Source: Paenibacillus athensensis (GTDB lineage: Bacteria; Bacillota; Bacilli; Paenibacillales; NBRC-103111). From it: a stretch of DNA of 64,000 nucleotides. Every line of letters begins with the position of its first letter. Positions within the stretch are counted from its first letter, which is position 1. Shown here in pieces: positions 24,309 to 33,335 of this stretch. The notes under the pieces were generated by a model. That model searched no databases, was not told the origin of the DNA, and saw only the letters and a program-made list of their open reading frames with translations. A program made the position numbers and the translations under genes. The stretch lies in NCBI RefSeq assembly GCF_004514475.2, contig NZ_MYFO02000001.1, forward strand, positions 186,001 through 250,000. The letters are read 5' to 3'.

Positions 24309-25880
24309 ATGCAAGTCACCGAATTGGACGCTTGGGTATTATCGAAATTGGCTTACTTGGATGTTTTTCAAGGAAGCCGGCTGTACAAGAATTACACGGA
24401 AGGCAATCTCACTGTCGGCGATCTTACCAGCTATTATAAGACCAAACCTGAGGAAATGGAGCAGCTCAAGGATCGCTTTGCAAGCGAAGGGCAGTTTGAA
24501 GAGTTTCAGCGGGTAATTACTGAAATTTCCGATCCTGGCTCCCGATACTTCAATTGGAAGGTTTCCCGAATGCAGGACAACAATGCAACGACGGGTTTTG
24601 TAGCGTATACGTTTGAGCCCGAGCCTGGAGAAGCGGTCGTCGCCTTTCGCGGAAGTGAAGATATGGCGAAGCTCGAATATCGCAATGATTGGCAAAACAA
24701 CGCATCGTCCGTTTATGCCCGGCAAACTGTACAGCAAAAGGATGCCGAAGCCTATATGGCAGATCCGGCAATGAAGGAGTATGGCAGTATAACCATAACG
24801 GGCCATTCGCTAGGCGGCAACCTGGCGCTGTATGCGACGCTGACGGCTGATCCGCATATACGCGATGCGATTGCAAGTACGCAAACCTTCAACGCGCCTG
24901 GGTTTAATAAGGAATTCATTCAGGCGCATCAGGCGGTGACGGAGGCCATGCGCGGGCGAATCCAGGAATTTCAGAACAAATACGATCTTGTATCCTCGAT
25001 CATGTATAATCCGACAATACCGATTATCATTGATACGACGGCCAAAGACAAGAAAGCGCAAAATATTAAGGATAATCATGCGCTTGACTTTTTGCAAATC
25101 GAAAACGGCCGCTTCAAGCGTTCAGATCATCAAGAAAAAGATATCGGCTGTCAGGTAGTATCGGATTTCACACAACGATTACAAACGCTTCCGGCCCCAA
25201 TGCTGGAAGGTATGGTTGATGCCATCTTCGCCATTTGGAACGGGCGTATCGATCATGTCGATATTGCGGCAGCGGGTCTTACGCTGGCAGGCTTTGTATT
25301 TTTCGGACCGGAAATGATCGCACTTGTCGCAGATGTGCTCGTTTGGGCGATTGTGCCGGAGCTTGTCAAGTTTGTTGTCGTACCTGCACTACAAAATGCC
25401 TATCAATTTGCCCAGCAATCCGCTATTGAACTGTATGAACACGCAAAGGTATTTGTTGAAGGAGCTATTGCAGCCGCTAGCCGCTCCGTGGTTGTTTTGC
25501 GGCATACGCTGCAGCAGTTTAAAGAAAAAGCCCTTCAGCAAGTCGAGCATACGGTGAAAGGGTTAATTAATGGCATTAAAAGCTTATGGGGCTCCTCCAA
25601 AGCCGTCTATGCGGAAGAGGCGCTTGATGCCAGCATTTCGGATCTTAGAACGATTGGAGAGCGGCTGAGTCGTTTGCAGCAAAGGCTTGGCTGGATCGAC
25701 GATCGCATGAATACACTAAGAAAGCTGGTGGATTGGGAGGATAAAGGTTCGGTCATTCTACTGGATCTGCGGATCGGATACGATTCTGATTTGAGGAGAT
25801 GTCAGGACTATGTGAACGACGCCGCTGATCGATTGGAGCAATGTGAACGAAGCATCGTTCAACAGGCATACGCATTTTAG
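24309..25880 (+). CDS. Class 3/Mbeg1-like lipase with helical C-terminal domain, candidate type VII effector
   Basis: A 523-residue protein. The N-terminal part (about 1-270) is an alpha/beta hydrolase of the lipase_3/DUF2974 type: oxyanion region VVAFRGSEDM and nucleophile motif GHSLGGNLALY with Ser167. Candidate Asp and His lie in NKYDLVSS and DNHALDF. A middle hydrophobic stretch (about 305-370, AGFVFFGPEMIALVADVLVW) may contact membrane. Residues about 380-523 are helical and heptad-like, similar in style to an LXG targeting domain. There is no signal peptide, as expected for type VII substrates. The order enzyme-then-helical matches TslA of S. aureus, the reverse of LXG toxins. ATG 24309 was chosen; GTG 24297 sits too close to its GGAGGG. 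Confidence 0.75.
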   Translation: MQVTELDAWVLSKLAYLDVFQGSRLYKNYTEGNLTVGDLTSYYKTKPEEMEQLKDRFASEGQFEEFQRVITEISDPGSRYFNWKVSRMQDNNATTGFVAYTFEPEPGEAVVAFRGSEDMAKLEYRNDWQNNASSVYARQTVQQKDAEAYMADPAMKEYGSITITGHSLGGNLALYATLTADPHIRDAIASTQTFNAPGFNKEFIQAHQAVTEAMRGRIQEFQNKYDLVSSIMYNPTIPIIIDTTAKDKKAQNIKDNHALDFLQIENGRFKRSDHQEKDIGCQVVSDFTQRLQTLPAPMLEGMVDAIFAIWNGRIDHVDIAAAGLTLAGFVFFGPEMIALVADVLVWAIVPELVKFVVVPALQNAYQFAQQSAIELYEHAKVFVEGAIAAASRSVVVLRHTLQQFKEKALQQVEHTVKGLINGIKSLWGSSKAVYAEEALDASISDLRTIGERLSRLQQRLGWIDDRMNTLRKLVDWEDKGSVILLDLRIGYDSDLRRCQDYVNDAADRLEQCERSIVQQAYAF

Positions 25881-25900
25881 CTGCAGAAGGGGGCTTTGTT

Positions 25901-26092
25901 ATGAATGCACAGGCTTATGCAGAGAAGGAAGCCATTATGAGGGACCTGGATAATGTAGTACGCGAATTGCAGCAAATGGCCGCGGAGCTACAGCGCATAA
26001 AAGGAATAGGTGCTGAAATATGTGCAGGCAAACTGTTAAGGCTGGCGGATAAATATAGCGGAATCCGCTCGCAGCTGCAGTATCGCGTGTAG
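25901..26092 (+). CDS. Small coiled-coil protein after the lipase gene
   Basis: A 63-residue protein made of two amphipathic helices (EAIMRDLDNVVRELQQMAAE, GAEICAGKLLRLADKYSGIR). GAAGGGGG at 25884-25891 supports ATG 25901, 21 bases after the lipase stop. Short helical partners that bind the helical domain of type VII effectors are known for LXG toxins (Lap proteins) and TslA. This is a good candidate for such a partner, by position and fold only. Confidence 0.6.
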   Translation: MNAQAYAEKEAIMRDLDNVVRELQQMAAELQRIKGIGAEICAGKLLRLADKYSGIRSQLQYRV

Positions 26093-26119
26093 CATACAGG
26101 ATGTTACCTGAGGGGAGCC

Positions 26120-27871
26120 GTGGCCGATTTGCTGGAACCTGGTTTTGTGTTGGGAAACCGCTATGAAGTGGATTCACTGATTGCCAAAGGGGGGATGGGC
26201 AACGTTTATTTGGTGAAAGATGCCAAGCTGAATGGCAAGATGTGGGCTGTCAAAGAAATTAACCGCCTTGATAATACCGCGACATTTCTGGAAGAGGCTC
26301 GATTGCTGACGGGGCTTTCCCATCCTTATATACCCAAAATTACGGATTACTTTGAGCCGGATGCCGAGGGGCGCTGCTATCTGGTGATGGAATATATTTC
26401 TGGCATGACGCTGCAAGAGCGCTTTGAAAGCTGCTCCCGGCAAATGCCGCTAGAGAAAATCATTAAATATGTGCAGCAGCTATGCGATATTTTAATGTAT
26501 TTGCATGCTCAGGCCAAACCAATTATTTTTCGCGATATCAAGCCGTCAAATATGATGGTCGATGTGCACGATAATGTTCAATTAATTGATTTTGGCATTG
26601 CCCGCAGCTACGATCAAGGCAAGTTTGCCGATACCGTGCAGATGGGAACGATTGCTTTTGCGGCTCCCGAGCAATTCGAGCAGAAGCAGACTGACCAGCG
26701 AACGGATGTTTACGGAGTGGGGGCGCTGCTCTTCTATTTGCTGACAGAGGGTAAATACGTCTTTCAGCACTATACCGCTGTGGGGGCTGCTTTATCACAT
26801 TTGCCGGAGTCTTTGCAGCAAGTGGTCTCCAAAGCATTGGAGCAGGACCCCAATCGCCGCTTTCAACGAATGGGCGAATTGCGGGAGCAACTGCGTTCGT
26901 TCGCTGCGAATACGGGACTTCCCGGCTCAGAGCCTGTCGTTTATCCGAACCTTCAAGTTACCCGAACGCTGTTTATTAATCCGATGATGCAACGAAATGC
27001 GATGTCGGCGACGAAGATCGAGCCGGCAGTTATCCAACCGGCGCAGCCCGAACCGTTTGTACAGCCGTCGGTTCCAGAGACTCAAGCAAAGCTTGCACCG
27101 GCAATTGCTGCATCCGGAGCGCCGTACACGACCCAAGCTACGCAAAGCAATCCGGCCCTGATCGTGTATTTACTCGATGCAAGCGGCTCTATGGGGATTT
27201 TGCAGGGAAATAAACGGCGCATTGACATTGTTCGCGATGCGCTGCACAGCGCTTTGCGGCAAATGGTTTTTCGATCCACGAAGGGCAGCCGCATTTCTTC
27301 GCGCTATCGCATTGCGCTGCTGGCCTATAGCGACGAGGTCTACGATCTGTCAGGTGGTGTAAAAAAAATCGATCAGTTGATGAATACGGGAGAGCTGCCC
27401 GTGCTTGAAACCTATCGTTTTACGGATACCGCCAAAGCATTTTTGTATGCTGAAAAGCTGCTAAAAGCTGAACTGCCCAATATGCAGGACTGTCCCGCGC
27501 CGCTCGTTTGCCATATGACTGACGGTGTGTATACCGGGGAGGACCCGCAGCCGATAGTGGAACGGATTCGCGCAATGACAGTCAAGGACGGGAGTGTGCT
27601 GGTGGAAAATATATTTATCTCGGATGAGGTGCTCGAACAAGCCGTTACGCAGCCCAAACGTTGGCCTGGCGTCGGGATGCACACGCCGATGCTTGACGAA
27701 TACGGCTCCAAGCTCAGGCGCATGTCGTCGCCGATTCCGGAAAGCTATCGGGAAATGATGCTGGAAGCGAACTACCGGCTGGAACCAGGTTCGCTGATGA
27801 TGTTTCCGGGAACTCATCCTGAGCTGGTGTCGTTAGGCTTTCAAATGTCTGCGGCTACGCCGATCCGCTAA
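26120..27871 (+). CDS. Ser/Thr protein kinase fused to a von Willebrand A domain
   Basis: A 583-residue soluble protein. Residues about 12-270 form a Hanks-type kinase with all key residues: glycine loop AKGGMGNVYLVK, Lys45 in AVKEI, FRDIKPSN (Asp139, Asn144), DFG at 157-159 and AAPEQF. A linker rich in Pro, Gln and Ala follows (about 280-345). The rest is a von Willebrand A domain with an intact MIDAS motif DASGS (353-357). There is no membrane helix, unlike PASTA kinases. GTG 26120 follows GAGGGGAG (26110-26117). With the phosphatase and FHA motor nearby it probably controls secretion by threonine phosphorylation. PpkA of type VI systems also combines a kinase and this domain. Confidence 0.85.
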   Translation: MADLLEPGFVLGNRYEVDSLIAKGGMGNVYLVKDAKLNGKMWAVKEINRLDNTATFLEEARLLTGLSHPYIPKITDYFEPDAEGRCYLVMEYISGMTLQERFESCSRQMPLEKIIKYVQQLCDILMYLHAQAKPIIFRDIKPSNMMVDVHDNVQLIDFGIARSYDQGKFADTVQMGTIAFAAPEQFEQKQTDQRTDVYGVGALLFYLLTEGKYVFQHYTAVGAALSHLPESLQQVVSKALEQDPNRRFQRMGELREQLRSFAANTGLPGSEPVVYPNLQVTRTLFINPMMQRNAMSATKIEPAVIQPAQPEPFVQPSVPETQAKLAPAIAASGAPYTTQATQSNPALIVYLLDASGSMGILQGNKRRIDIVRDALHSALRQMVFRSTKGSRISSRYRIALLAYSDEVYDLSGGVKKIDQLMNTGELPVLETYRFTDTAKAFLYAEKLLKAELPNMQDCPAPLVCHMTDGVYTGEDPQPIVERIRAMTVKDGSVLVENIFISDEVLEQAVTQPKRWPGVGMHTPMLDEYGSKLRRMSSPIPESYREMMLEANYRLEPGSLMMFPGTHPELVSLGFQMSAATPIR

Positions 27872-27872
27872 T

Positions 27873-28694
27873 ATGGCGAGTGTAAGAATACAGCTTCCGC
27901 AATCGCAAGAAACGGATATTCAGGAAGCAGCCGGTGTCGAATGGATATACCACTATGGCTATTCGCGTTCTGCGGAGTCCAGGGAAGGCGGCGATGACGG
28001 ACAAGATTACGTGTCGCTGTTGGAGGATGAGAACAGCTTGTGCTTTGTAGTTTGCGACGGAATCAGCATGTCTTACTTCGGCGACTTTGCAGCGCGCTTT
28101 CTCGGCAATGCTTTAATTGAGTGGCTCCAGGAGCTAGCCCGGCTTTCCTTGCCGGAAAATGAGCTGCAGAGCAGACTGACTCGATTCTTGATTGAAAAAG
28201 CGAGCGATGCGACCATAGCGCTTCAGGAGCACGTCATTCCTGAAACCATAAGGGGCATGTTGCGAGAGGTTTTGTTGGCCAAAAAACAGAAAGGCAGCGG
28301 CGCCATGTTTGCTTGCGGTCGACTGGATCGTCCCAATGATCTTTTTCCTAACGGACGACTTGTATTGGCGTGGCATGGAGATGTGCGGCTGCGGCTGTGG
28401 AAGGACGGCGCTGAGTGTTCCGAGCAATTGGGGGAACGCTTGAATACGAACCAGCAATGGAATAGCGCAATGGGACCTGTCGGCGGTGCGCCCCGCGTGG
28501 TTTGCCAATCCTTGAATAACGGGCAGGAAAGCGGCGGTGTCTTGTTATATTCGGACGGGCTGCAGACATTGGACGGACTTGCGTCCGTTTCCAAAGACGG
28601 TCTGAAGACTGCATTGAAACGGGAAGCGATGGATCCTTCCAGCGACGACATGTCAGTTGTTCATGTTCGTTGGGCGTTCCCGGAACGAACATAG
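27873..28694 (+). CDS. PP2C-type Ser/Thr phosphatase
   Basis: A 273-residue protein with PP2C metal-binding signatures: DDGQDYVSLL (Asp45), CFVVCDGISMSYFGDFAA (Asp62-Gly63), VLLYSDGLQTLDG, and the closing SSDDMSVVHV. Such enzymes use two metal ions to remove phosphate from Ser/Thr. Sequence spacing is longer than in PrpC-like enzymes because of an insertion at about 110-150. ATG 27873 lies two bases after the kinase stop with no clear ribosome site, so translation is probably coupled, a strong hint that it reverses this kinase. Confidence 0.8.
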   Translation: MASVRIQLPQSQETDIQEAAGVEWIYHYGYSRSAESREGGDDGQDYVSLLEDENSLCFVVCDGISMSYFGDFAARFLGNALIEWLQELARLSLPENELQSRLTRFLIEKASDATIALQEHVIPETIRGMLREVLLAKKQKGSGAMFACGRLDRPNDLFPNGRLVLAWHGDVRLRLWKDGAECSEQLGERLNTNQQWNSAMGPVGGAPRVVCQSLNNGQESGGVLLYSDGLQTLDGLASVSKDGLKTALKREAMDPSSDDMSVVHVRWAFPERT

Positions 28695-28729
28695 AGCTAA
28701 ATCTGTTTCCTTGAAGGAGAGAACAAACG

Positions 28730-30490
28730 ATGGGCTTTCGGCCTGAAGTACATACCCGTTTGACAATTAACGGCATTAATTATGTGGTTGGCGAGCATCC
28801 GCTTGCGCCAGGAGTTCCCTATGGGCAAGAAGGTCGTCAAGGCATCGTGTACTTGTTGTATACCCAGGACAAACGGCAAAAAAAAGCAATGAAAGTCTTC
28901 CGGTCGAAGTTTGTGAATGCGTCAATGGTTTTTCAAACCCAGCAGTTAGCCAAGCATGCCGGTTTAAAAGGTTTAACCGCTTGTGAACGTCTGGTGGTGA
29001 CGCCACAAAACAATACCGAACAGCTGGGGCAGGAGCCTGACCTGCTGTATGCTGTGGTGATGCCGTGGATTGAAGGCATTACCTGGATGGATGTCATGCT
29101 GGGGGAGGAGACGCTTGGCCGGCCGGTCAGCTTTCGCTACGCGCTTGCATTGGCTGAGGTATTGGCTGGCATGGAGCAGCGGCAAATGGCGCATTGTGAC
29201 TTGTCCGGGCCGAACGTAATTTTATCCGGTATGCTGCCTGGCGAAGCAGCGTCGGGTAAGAGTGGCTCCATTCAGCTCATCGATCTGGAACAGCTTTATG
29301 CAGCTCAACTGGAGCGGCCGGAGCATGTCCCTGCAGGATCACCCGGTTATGCGCCGCAAACGGCTACGACCGCCGGACTGTGGGGACCGCATGCGGATCG
29401 TTTCTCCGGGGCCATCCTGATCAGTGAAATGCTGGCTGCATGCACAGAATCTTTCTTTGCCCATGCGTGGGGTGAAAGCTACTTTGCGCCTGCGGAGCTG
29501 CAAACACGCTGCGACCGATACGAGTATTTGCGCGAAGCGCTTCGCGCAAGCTGGGGAGAGGGATTTGGCACGTTGCTGGAACGGGCCTGGACCAGCACGG
29601 AGCTTCATCAATGCCCGACCTTTAGCGAGTGGTTGTCTGCGCTGCAGCGTCTGGAGACAATCGGGCCAGTCAAGCCGCAAGCCGTAGCTGCGCATACTGC
29701 CCCAGCCGGCCAAGTGGATGAAGATGTAAATGCGACTTTGCTTCAGCATGCACAACATTTTGAAGCGGAAGGCAAGCTCGGGGCTGCGAAGGAGCTGTAT
29801 CATACGATTCGGCTGCTGAATCCGCACTCCGCCTTGGCGCTGGAGGTCGATATTGCTATACGTTCACTGGACAAGCAGCTTGCTGTCCGCGAGCTTGGCC
29901 CTCCAATACCGGAAAAGCCAAGCAGCGAGCTCGAGCAGTTCTTGGGTACGCGAGTGCGCAAACGTCAGCTTCAGCTTGTTGCGCTGCTCGGTATTGTCAT
30001 TTTGGCCGGGCTGTTGGCGTATGCGGTATGGACAGGAAGCGGCGGTCAACGGTTGAGCGGCGATAAACAGCCGCCCGAAACAACTGCGGTCGCACTCCCG
30101 GACCCCAAGCTGGAGCAAATGCAGCTGATCCTGCAGGAGCGTGAAAAAACGATTGCCGAGCTGACGGAGCAACTGAAGGTTCAGAGCTTGCCAATGGCTG
30201 AGAAGCGCCAGTATTTGAATCAATTGCTTAACGCGGATTACAAGGAGATTAAGCAGATTGCTGCGACTCCGCCGAACGGTGCCTCGGGAATTGAGAAAAA
30301 GACGTTCGACGCGTCGGCAGTCTACCTTGATCATCTCTATGAGTTCATACAAGCGGCTTATGGTCTGGATGAGCAATTTATGAAGCAAACGAAAGCTGTA
30401 GAGGGCTACTATTATCCTTACGTCTACAATCATGACCGGAACGCGCAATTGAATTTGCAGTTTTTTAAAGACTATAAAGGAAAATTTTAA
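28730..30490 (+). CDS. Membrane-anchored kinase-like protein, candidate EssB/YukC counterpart
   Basis: A 586-residue protein. Residues about 10-320 have a kinase fold: QEGRQGIVYLLY as glycine loop, Lys55 in AMKVF, HCDLSGPN (Asp157, Asn162), and LIDLEQ where DFG is DLE. Residues about 335-385 look like a TPR-type helix pair (FEAEGKLGAAKELYHTIRLL). One membrane helix lies at about 414-434, then a coiled coil and an outer domain of about 120 residues. Kinase fold inside, one span, helical domain outside is the architecture of EssB/YukC, the pseudokinase core part of type VIIb secretion, though this is longer and keeps more catalytic residues. The EssB equivalence is inference. Confidence 0.65.
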   Translation: MGFRPEVHTRLTINGINYVVGEHPLAPGVPYGQEGRQGIVYLLYTQDKRQKKAMKVFRSKFVNASMVFQTQQLAKHAGLKGLTACERLVVTPQNNTEQLGQEPDLLYAVVMPWIEGITWMDVMLGEETLGRPVSFRYALALAEVLAGMEQRQMAHCDLSGPNVILSGMLPGEAASGKSGSIQLIDLEQLYAAQLERPEHVPAGSPGYAPQTATTAGLWGPHADRFSGAILISEMLAACTESFFAHAWGESYFAPAELQTRCDRYEYLREALRASWGEGFGTLLERAWTSTELHQCPTFSEWLSALQRLETIGPVKPQAVAAHTAPAGQVDEDVNATLLQHAQHFEAEGKLGAAKELYHTIRLLNPHSALALEVDIAIRSLDKQLAVRELGPPIPEKPSSELEQFLGTRVRKRQLQLVALLGIVILAGLLAYAVWTGSGGQRLSGDKQPPETTAVALPDPKLEQMQLILQEREKTIAELTEQLKVQSLPMAEKRQYLNQLLNADYKEIKQIAATPPNGASGIEKKTFDASAVYLDHLYEFIQAAYGLDEQFMKQTKAVEGYYYPYVYNHDRNAQLNLQFFKDYKGKF

Positions 30491-30502
30491 GGAGGGCACA
30501 TT

Positions 30503-32470
30503 ATGATTTATGGGGCTTCGCTGGGGCCGTTTGCCAAAAAAGGATTTGGCGACCGCGCGTTTCAAACCAACGTCAATAAAATGATCGAGGCGCTGCCGGT
30601 GCCGCCGGCTGTTTCCAACATGGATGCTATTGTATTGGGTCCAAAGGATTTGGTCGGAGCATTAGGCAGATTGCTGGATACCGCCATCAAGAAAAAACAT
30701 CCGGACATCAAAGTGCTTTTCTTTTATCAAAAGGATAAGGAAGCCGAGCTGATCAGCGGCGATGTTCATAAAATCAAAGTCGATAAAGTGACGCCGCAAT
30801 CGATTCAAGCGGGTGTGGAGCAGGTGATGGAAGCGCAGCGGATCGGTGGCGACCATCGCGTGCTCGCATCGGCCGATGAACGGGCATTTCAGCCGCCTGT
30901 GGAGTCAACTCAAGCTGCTGAAGAAAGAGCAGACGTTGGCTTGAAAGCGAGCGAGCAGCGTTCATTCGAAGAGACGGTCCTGCTATCTAATGCGGGTTCC
31001 GAGGCTGCGGCCACGCTGGAGACGCCTGTCGTTCATCAGGCAAAAGCGCTTGAGCAGCGGGTGCTGGAAATGGGACGGTATGCCGATTTCAACTTTATGC
31101 GTGATGCGCTGGATACCCAATTGCTGGCCAACGAGTTGGTGCAGGAAAATACGCAATATGCTGGCGTCATCAATATGCTGGAGACGCTGGATCGTCAAAT
31201 GATGGATATTTTTAAAAGCGCGCATATCCCGGCAGAGGTCCGGTTTGCGCAGATCCGGCAGCTGGCGGTTGACCGTGCGGCTTACAAAGGGATCGAGGGC
31301 AGTATCATTGCCGAGAAGCTTAGCTCGGTAATGACCGCGATCGTTCAGGCGGCAGAAGCCACCGTTGAGACGCGTATACACACAATACGGGAGGCTTTGG
31401 ATAAAGTCGCTTCGGTTAAGGAAGTGTTCGAAGATCACGGCAAGCTGCAGGCTTTGATCGATTCCCGGCTTGCGCTGCAAATGGATCTGATGGAATTGTC
31501 CAAGGATATTATTGAGGTGTATAAAGCGATGGACCGCAGTGTGGCCGAGGTGCTCAAGGAAGTGGAGCAAGGTCTCCCTTCGGAGAATGCCTACTTGAAC
31601 GAGATTTTGAAGCCGACGCACACGATGTTCCAGCCGCAAAATATATCGGCCGTAACCGTTCGATTGATCGGCGATTTACAGCAAAACCGCATATCGCTGT
31701 CCATCATGGAAGACAAGCTGAAAAGTTTGATTAATTTGGTATTCAAGCTTTGCGAAGAAGACGCCGTGATCATCGAATATCAGCAAAAATTGATCCAGCT
31801 GCTGCGCGCCCAGCGTGTCGAGGATGTGGTGATTGTCGACAACGTAATCAAAAACGCCATCCGCCTATTCGTAGGTCCGGCCGACACCGGACGAACCGCG
31901 ACTGCGCTGACATGGTCGGGAGTAGCGGCCCGGCGGCAAAATACGCTGCTGCTTGATTTGACCGGAAACTCGAAGCTGCGGCAATACGGAGTGGAGCCGG
32001 TAAGCTTGGATCATTTTTTACAAAATCGGATCGAAGAGCCCTTGGTATGTATCGAAGGGGATGTTTCGGACGTCGAACGCGTTGAAACGATCGTTGCCGA
32101 GCTGAAAATGCGTTTGAATTACTACGCGCACATTCATGTGATCCTCGACGCCGGACAGACGGATTTGCTGCAGCAGCTTTCACCGTCGGCGTTGGCCGTG
32201 CATTTCATCACCGATTGCAGTCATCGCGGCAATGCTTTGTTAAAGCAAACGATTTCAGCCTTCCAGGAGCCCAATATTGCTCAAAAAATCATCCTGATCG
32301 ATCCGCCTGTTGAGCCGAGCCAGCTGCTGCCCGAGCTCGGGGCAGACCCGCTGCTGGTCAAGCTGATTGTCCTGCCGCGTTTGCAGCATATTCGCGCTTG
32401 TGCCTTTCATCGCAGCAAGCCTTATGACAGCCGGGAAGTTGTCGATGTTTTTGAAGAAGCGTTTCGATAA
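30503..32470 (+). CDS. Large protein with receiver-like start, helical middle and altered P-loop end
   Basis: A 655-residue soluble protein ending the locus. Residues about 40-115 look like a receiver or CpaE-type N-terminal domain (MDAIVLGPKDLVGALGRLLD, IKVLFFYQKDKEAELI). Residues about 185-450 are long helices, probably coiled coil. The end (about 450-655) resembles a P-loop ATPase: RLFVGPADTGRTATALTWSG with Arg where the Walker lysine should be, then NTLLLDLTGNSKL and strands HIHVILDAG and KIILIDPP. It may be an inactive CpaE/ParA relative that scaffolds the machine. AAGGAGGG at 30489-30496 supports ATG 30503. The stop is two bases from the convergent aadK stop, with no visible terminator. 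Confidence 0.6.
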   Translation: MIYGASLGPFAKKGFGDRAFQTNVNKMIEALPVPPAVSNMDAIVLGPKDLVGALGRLLDTAIKKKHPDIKVLFFYQKDKEAELISGDVHKIKVDKVTPQSIQAGVEQVMEAQRIGGDHRVLASADERAFQPPVESTQAAEERADVGLKASEQRSFEETVLLSNAGSEAAATLETPVVHQAKALEQRVLEMGRYADFNFMRDALDTQLLANELVQENTQYAGVINMLETLDRQMMDIFKSAHIPAEVRFAQIRQLAVDRAAYKGIEGSIIAEKLSSVMTAIVQAAEATVETRIHTIREALDKVASVKEVFEDHGKLQALIDSRLALQMDLMELSKDIIEVYKAMDRSVAEVLKEVEQGLPSENAYLNEILKPTHTMFQPQNISAVTVRLIGDLQQNRISLSIMEDKLKSLINLVFKLCEEDAVIIEYQQKLIQLLRAQRVEDVVIVDNVIKNAIRLFVGPADTGRTATALTWSGVAARRQNTLLLDLTGNSKLRQYGVEPVSLDHFLQNRIEEPLVCIEGDVSDVERVETIVAELKMRLNYYAHIHVILDAGQTDLLQQLSPSALAVHFITDCSHRGNALLKQTISAFQEPNIAQKIILIDPPVEPSQLLPELGADPLLVKLIVLPRLQHIRACAFHRSKPYDSREVVDVFEEAFR

Positions 32471-32471
32471 G

Positions 32472-33335
32472 TTACAGCTGTGTGGCATCCTTGGGCAAGT
32501 GTCTCATCCGTTGTAAGTAGTCCGTCACCTGCGCATCTTGCCCGGTATCGTAGCGGCAGCCGATCCACGCCGCTACCTCGGCGGCAACTTCGCGAAACAG
32601 CTCGCCCATGATCAACAGCGATTTCCATATCGCCTCGGGCTGAGCGTCTGAATACGTGCGCATGAGCATTTCCCACCTTGCCGGAGCGAGCAGATTGCGA
32701 AAAAATCGGCCTTCTTTACCTGGATTGCATGTAAAGCCGCTGGCGGCGCCGAGCTGCCATTGCAGCATCAGCGTCAGCATCCGTCTGATCGGAACGTCAA
32801 GCGTATATTTGGCATAAACAAGCTCTTCACGCCAGAGCGCTTTAGCCGTATACGTACAGACCCACCAAAATTCATTGCAGCAATCTGTAAATTCAGCAGC
32901 GCTTGGGGGACGCGTCAGGTAGTCGCGATCCGAGGGAGCCGGCAGCGGCTCAAAACGACCGTCCTTATCAAGCAGAAGCTTGCTCAAGCTATCCGGTTGC
33001 CATTCAGACATCCGTTCCAGTGGAAACAACGTCAGATCCAGACGATTGCCGTCTTGGAACAGCATCAAAAAAGCGAATGCCGGACGTGTGGAGTTGAACA
33101 AAGCGCCTTCATCCGGCGTTTGCATAATGATCGGCTTGCCGAACACTTCAATCCAGCTCCTGATCTGCTTCATTGCTTCGATTTCGGTTACGAAATAGAC
33201 GATATCGTAGTCCCGCAGCCAGTCTGCGGGCACATGCGGATTAACCCGCGATCCATTCATCATAACTGCTCGGATTCGTTCATCGGCTTGAGCAGTTCCC
33301 AAAATCACATCCAGCATCTCGCGTTCGGTTCTCAT
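32472..33335 (-). CDS. aadK: Aminoglycoside 6-adenylyltransferase (AadK-like)
   Basis: A 287-residue enzyme of the ANT(6)/AadK family, which adds AMP to the 6 position of streptomycin. The nucleotidyltransferase signature is present: MMNGSRVNPHVP, then DYDIVYFV with the two Asp residues that bind metal. PLERMSEW and the aromatic FWWVCTYTAKALWREEL are family features. AGGAGGAGGAG on the minus strand (33340-33350) clearly selects ATG 33335, though the frame opens at 33449. Related chromosomal genes occur in Bacillus and Paenibacillus as intrinsic resistance genes. There are no mobile elements beside it. Confidence 0.88.
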   Translation of the reverse strand: MRTEREMLDVILGTAQADERIRAVMMNGSRVNPHVPADWLRDYDIVYFVTEIEAMKQIRSWIEVFGKPIIMQTPDEGALFNSTRPAFAFLMLFQDGNRLDLTLFPLERMSEWQPDSLSKLLLDKDGRFEPLPAPSDRDYLTRPPSAAEFTDCCNEFWWVCTYTAKALWREELVYAKYTLDVPIRRMLTLMLQWQLGAASGFTCNPGKEGRFFRNLLAPARWEMLMRTYSDAQPEAIWKSLLIMGELFREVAAEVAAWIGCRYDTGQDAQVTDYLQRMRHLPKDATQL

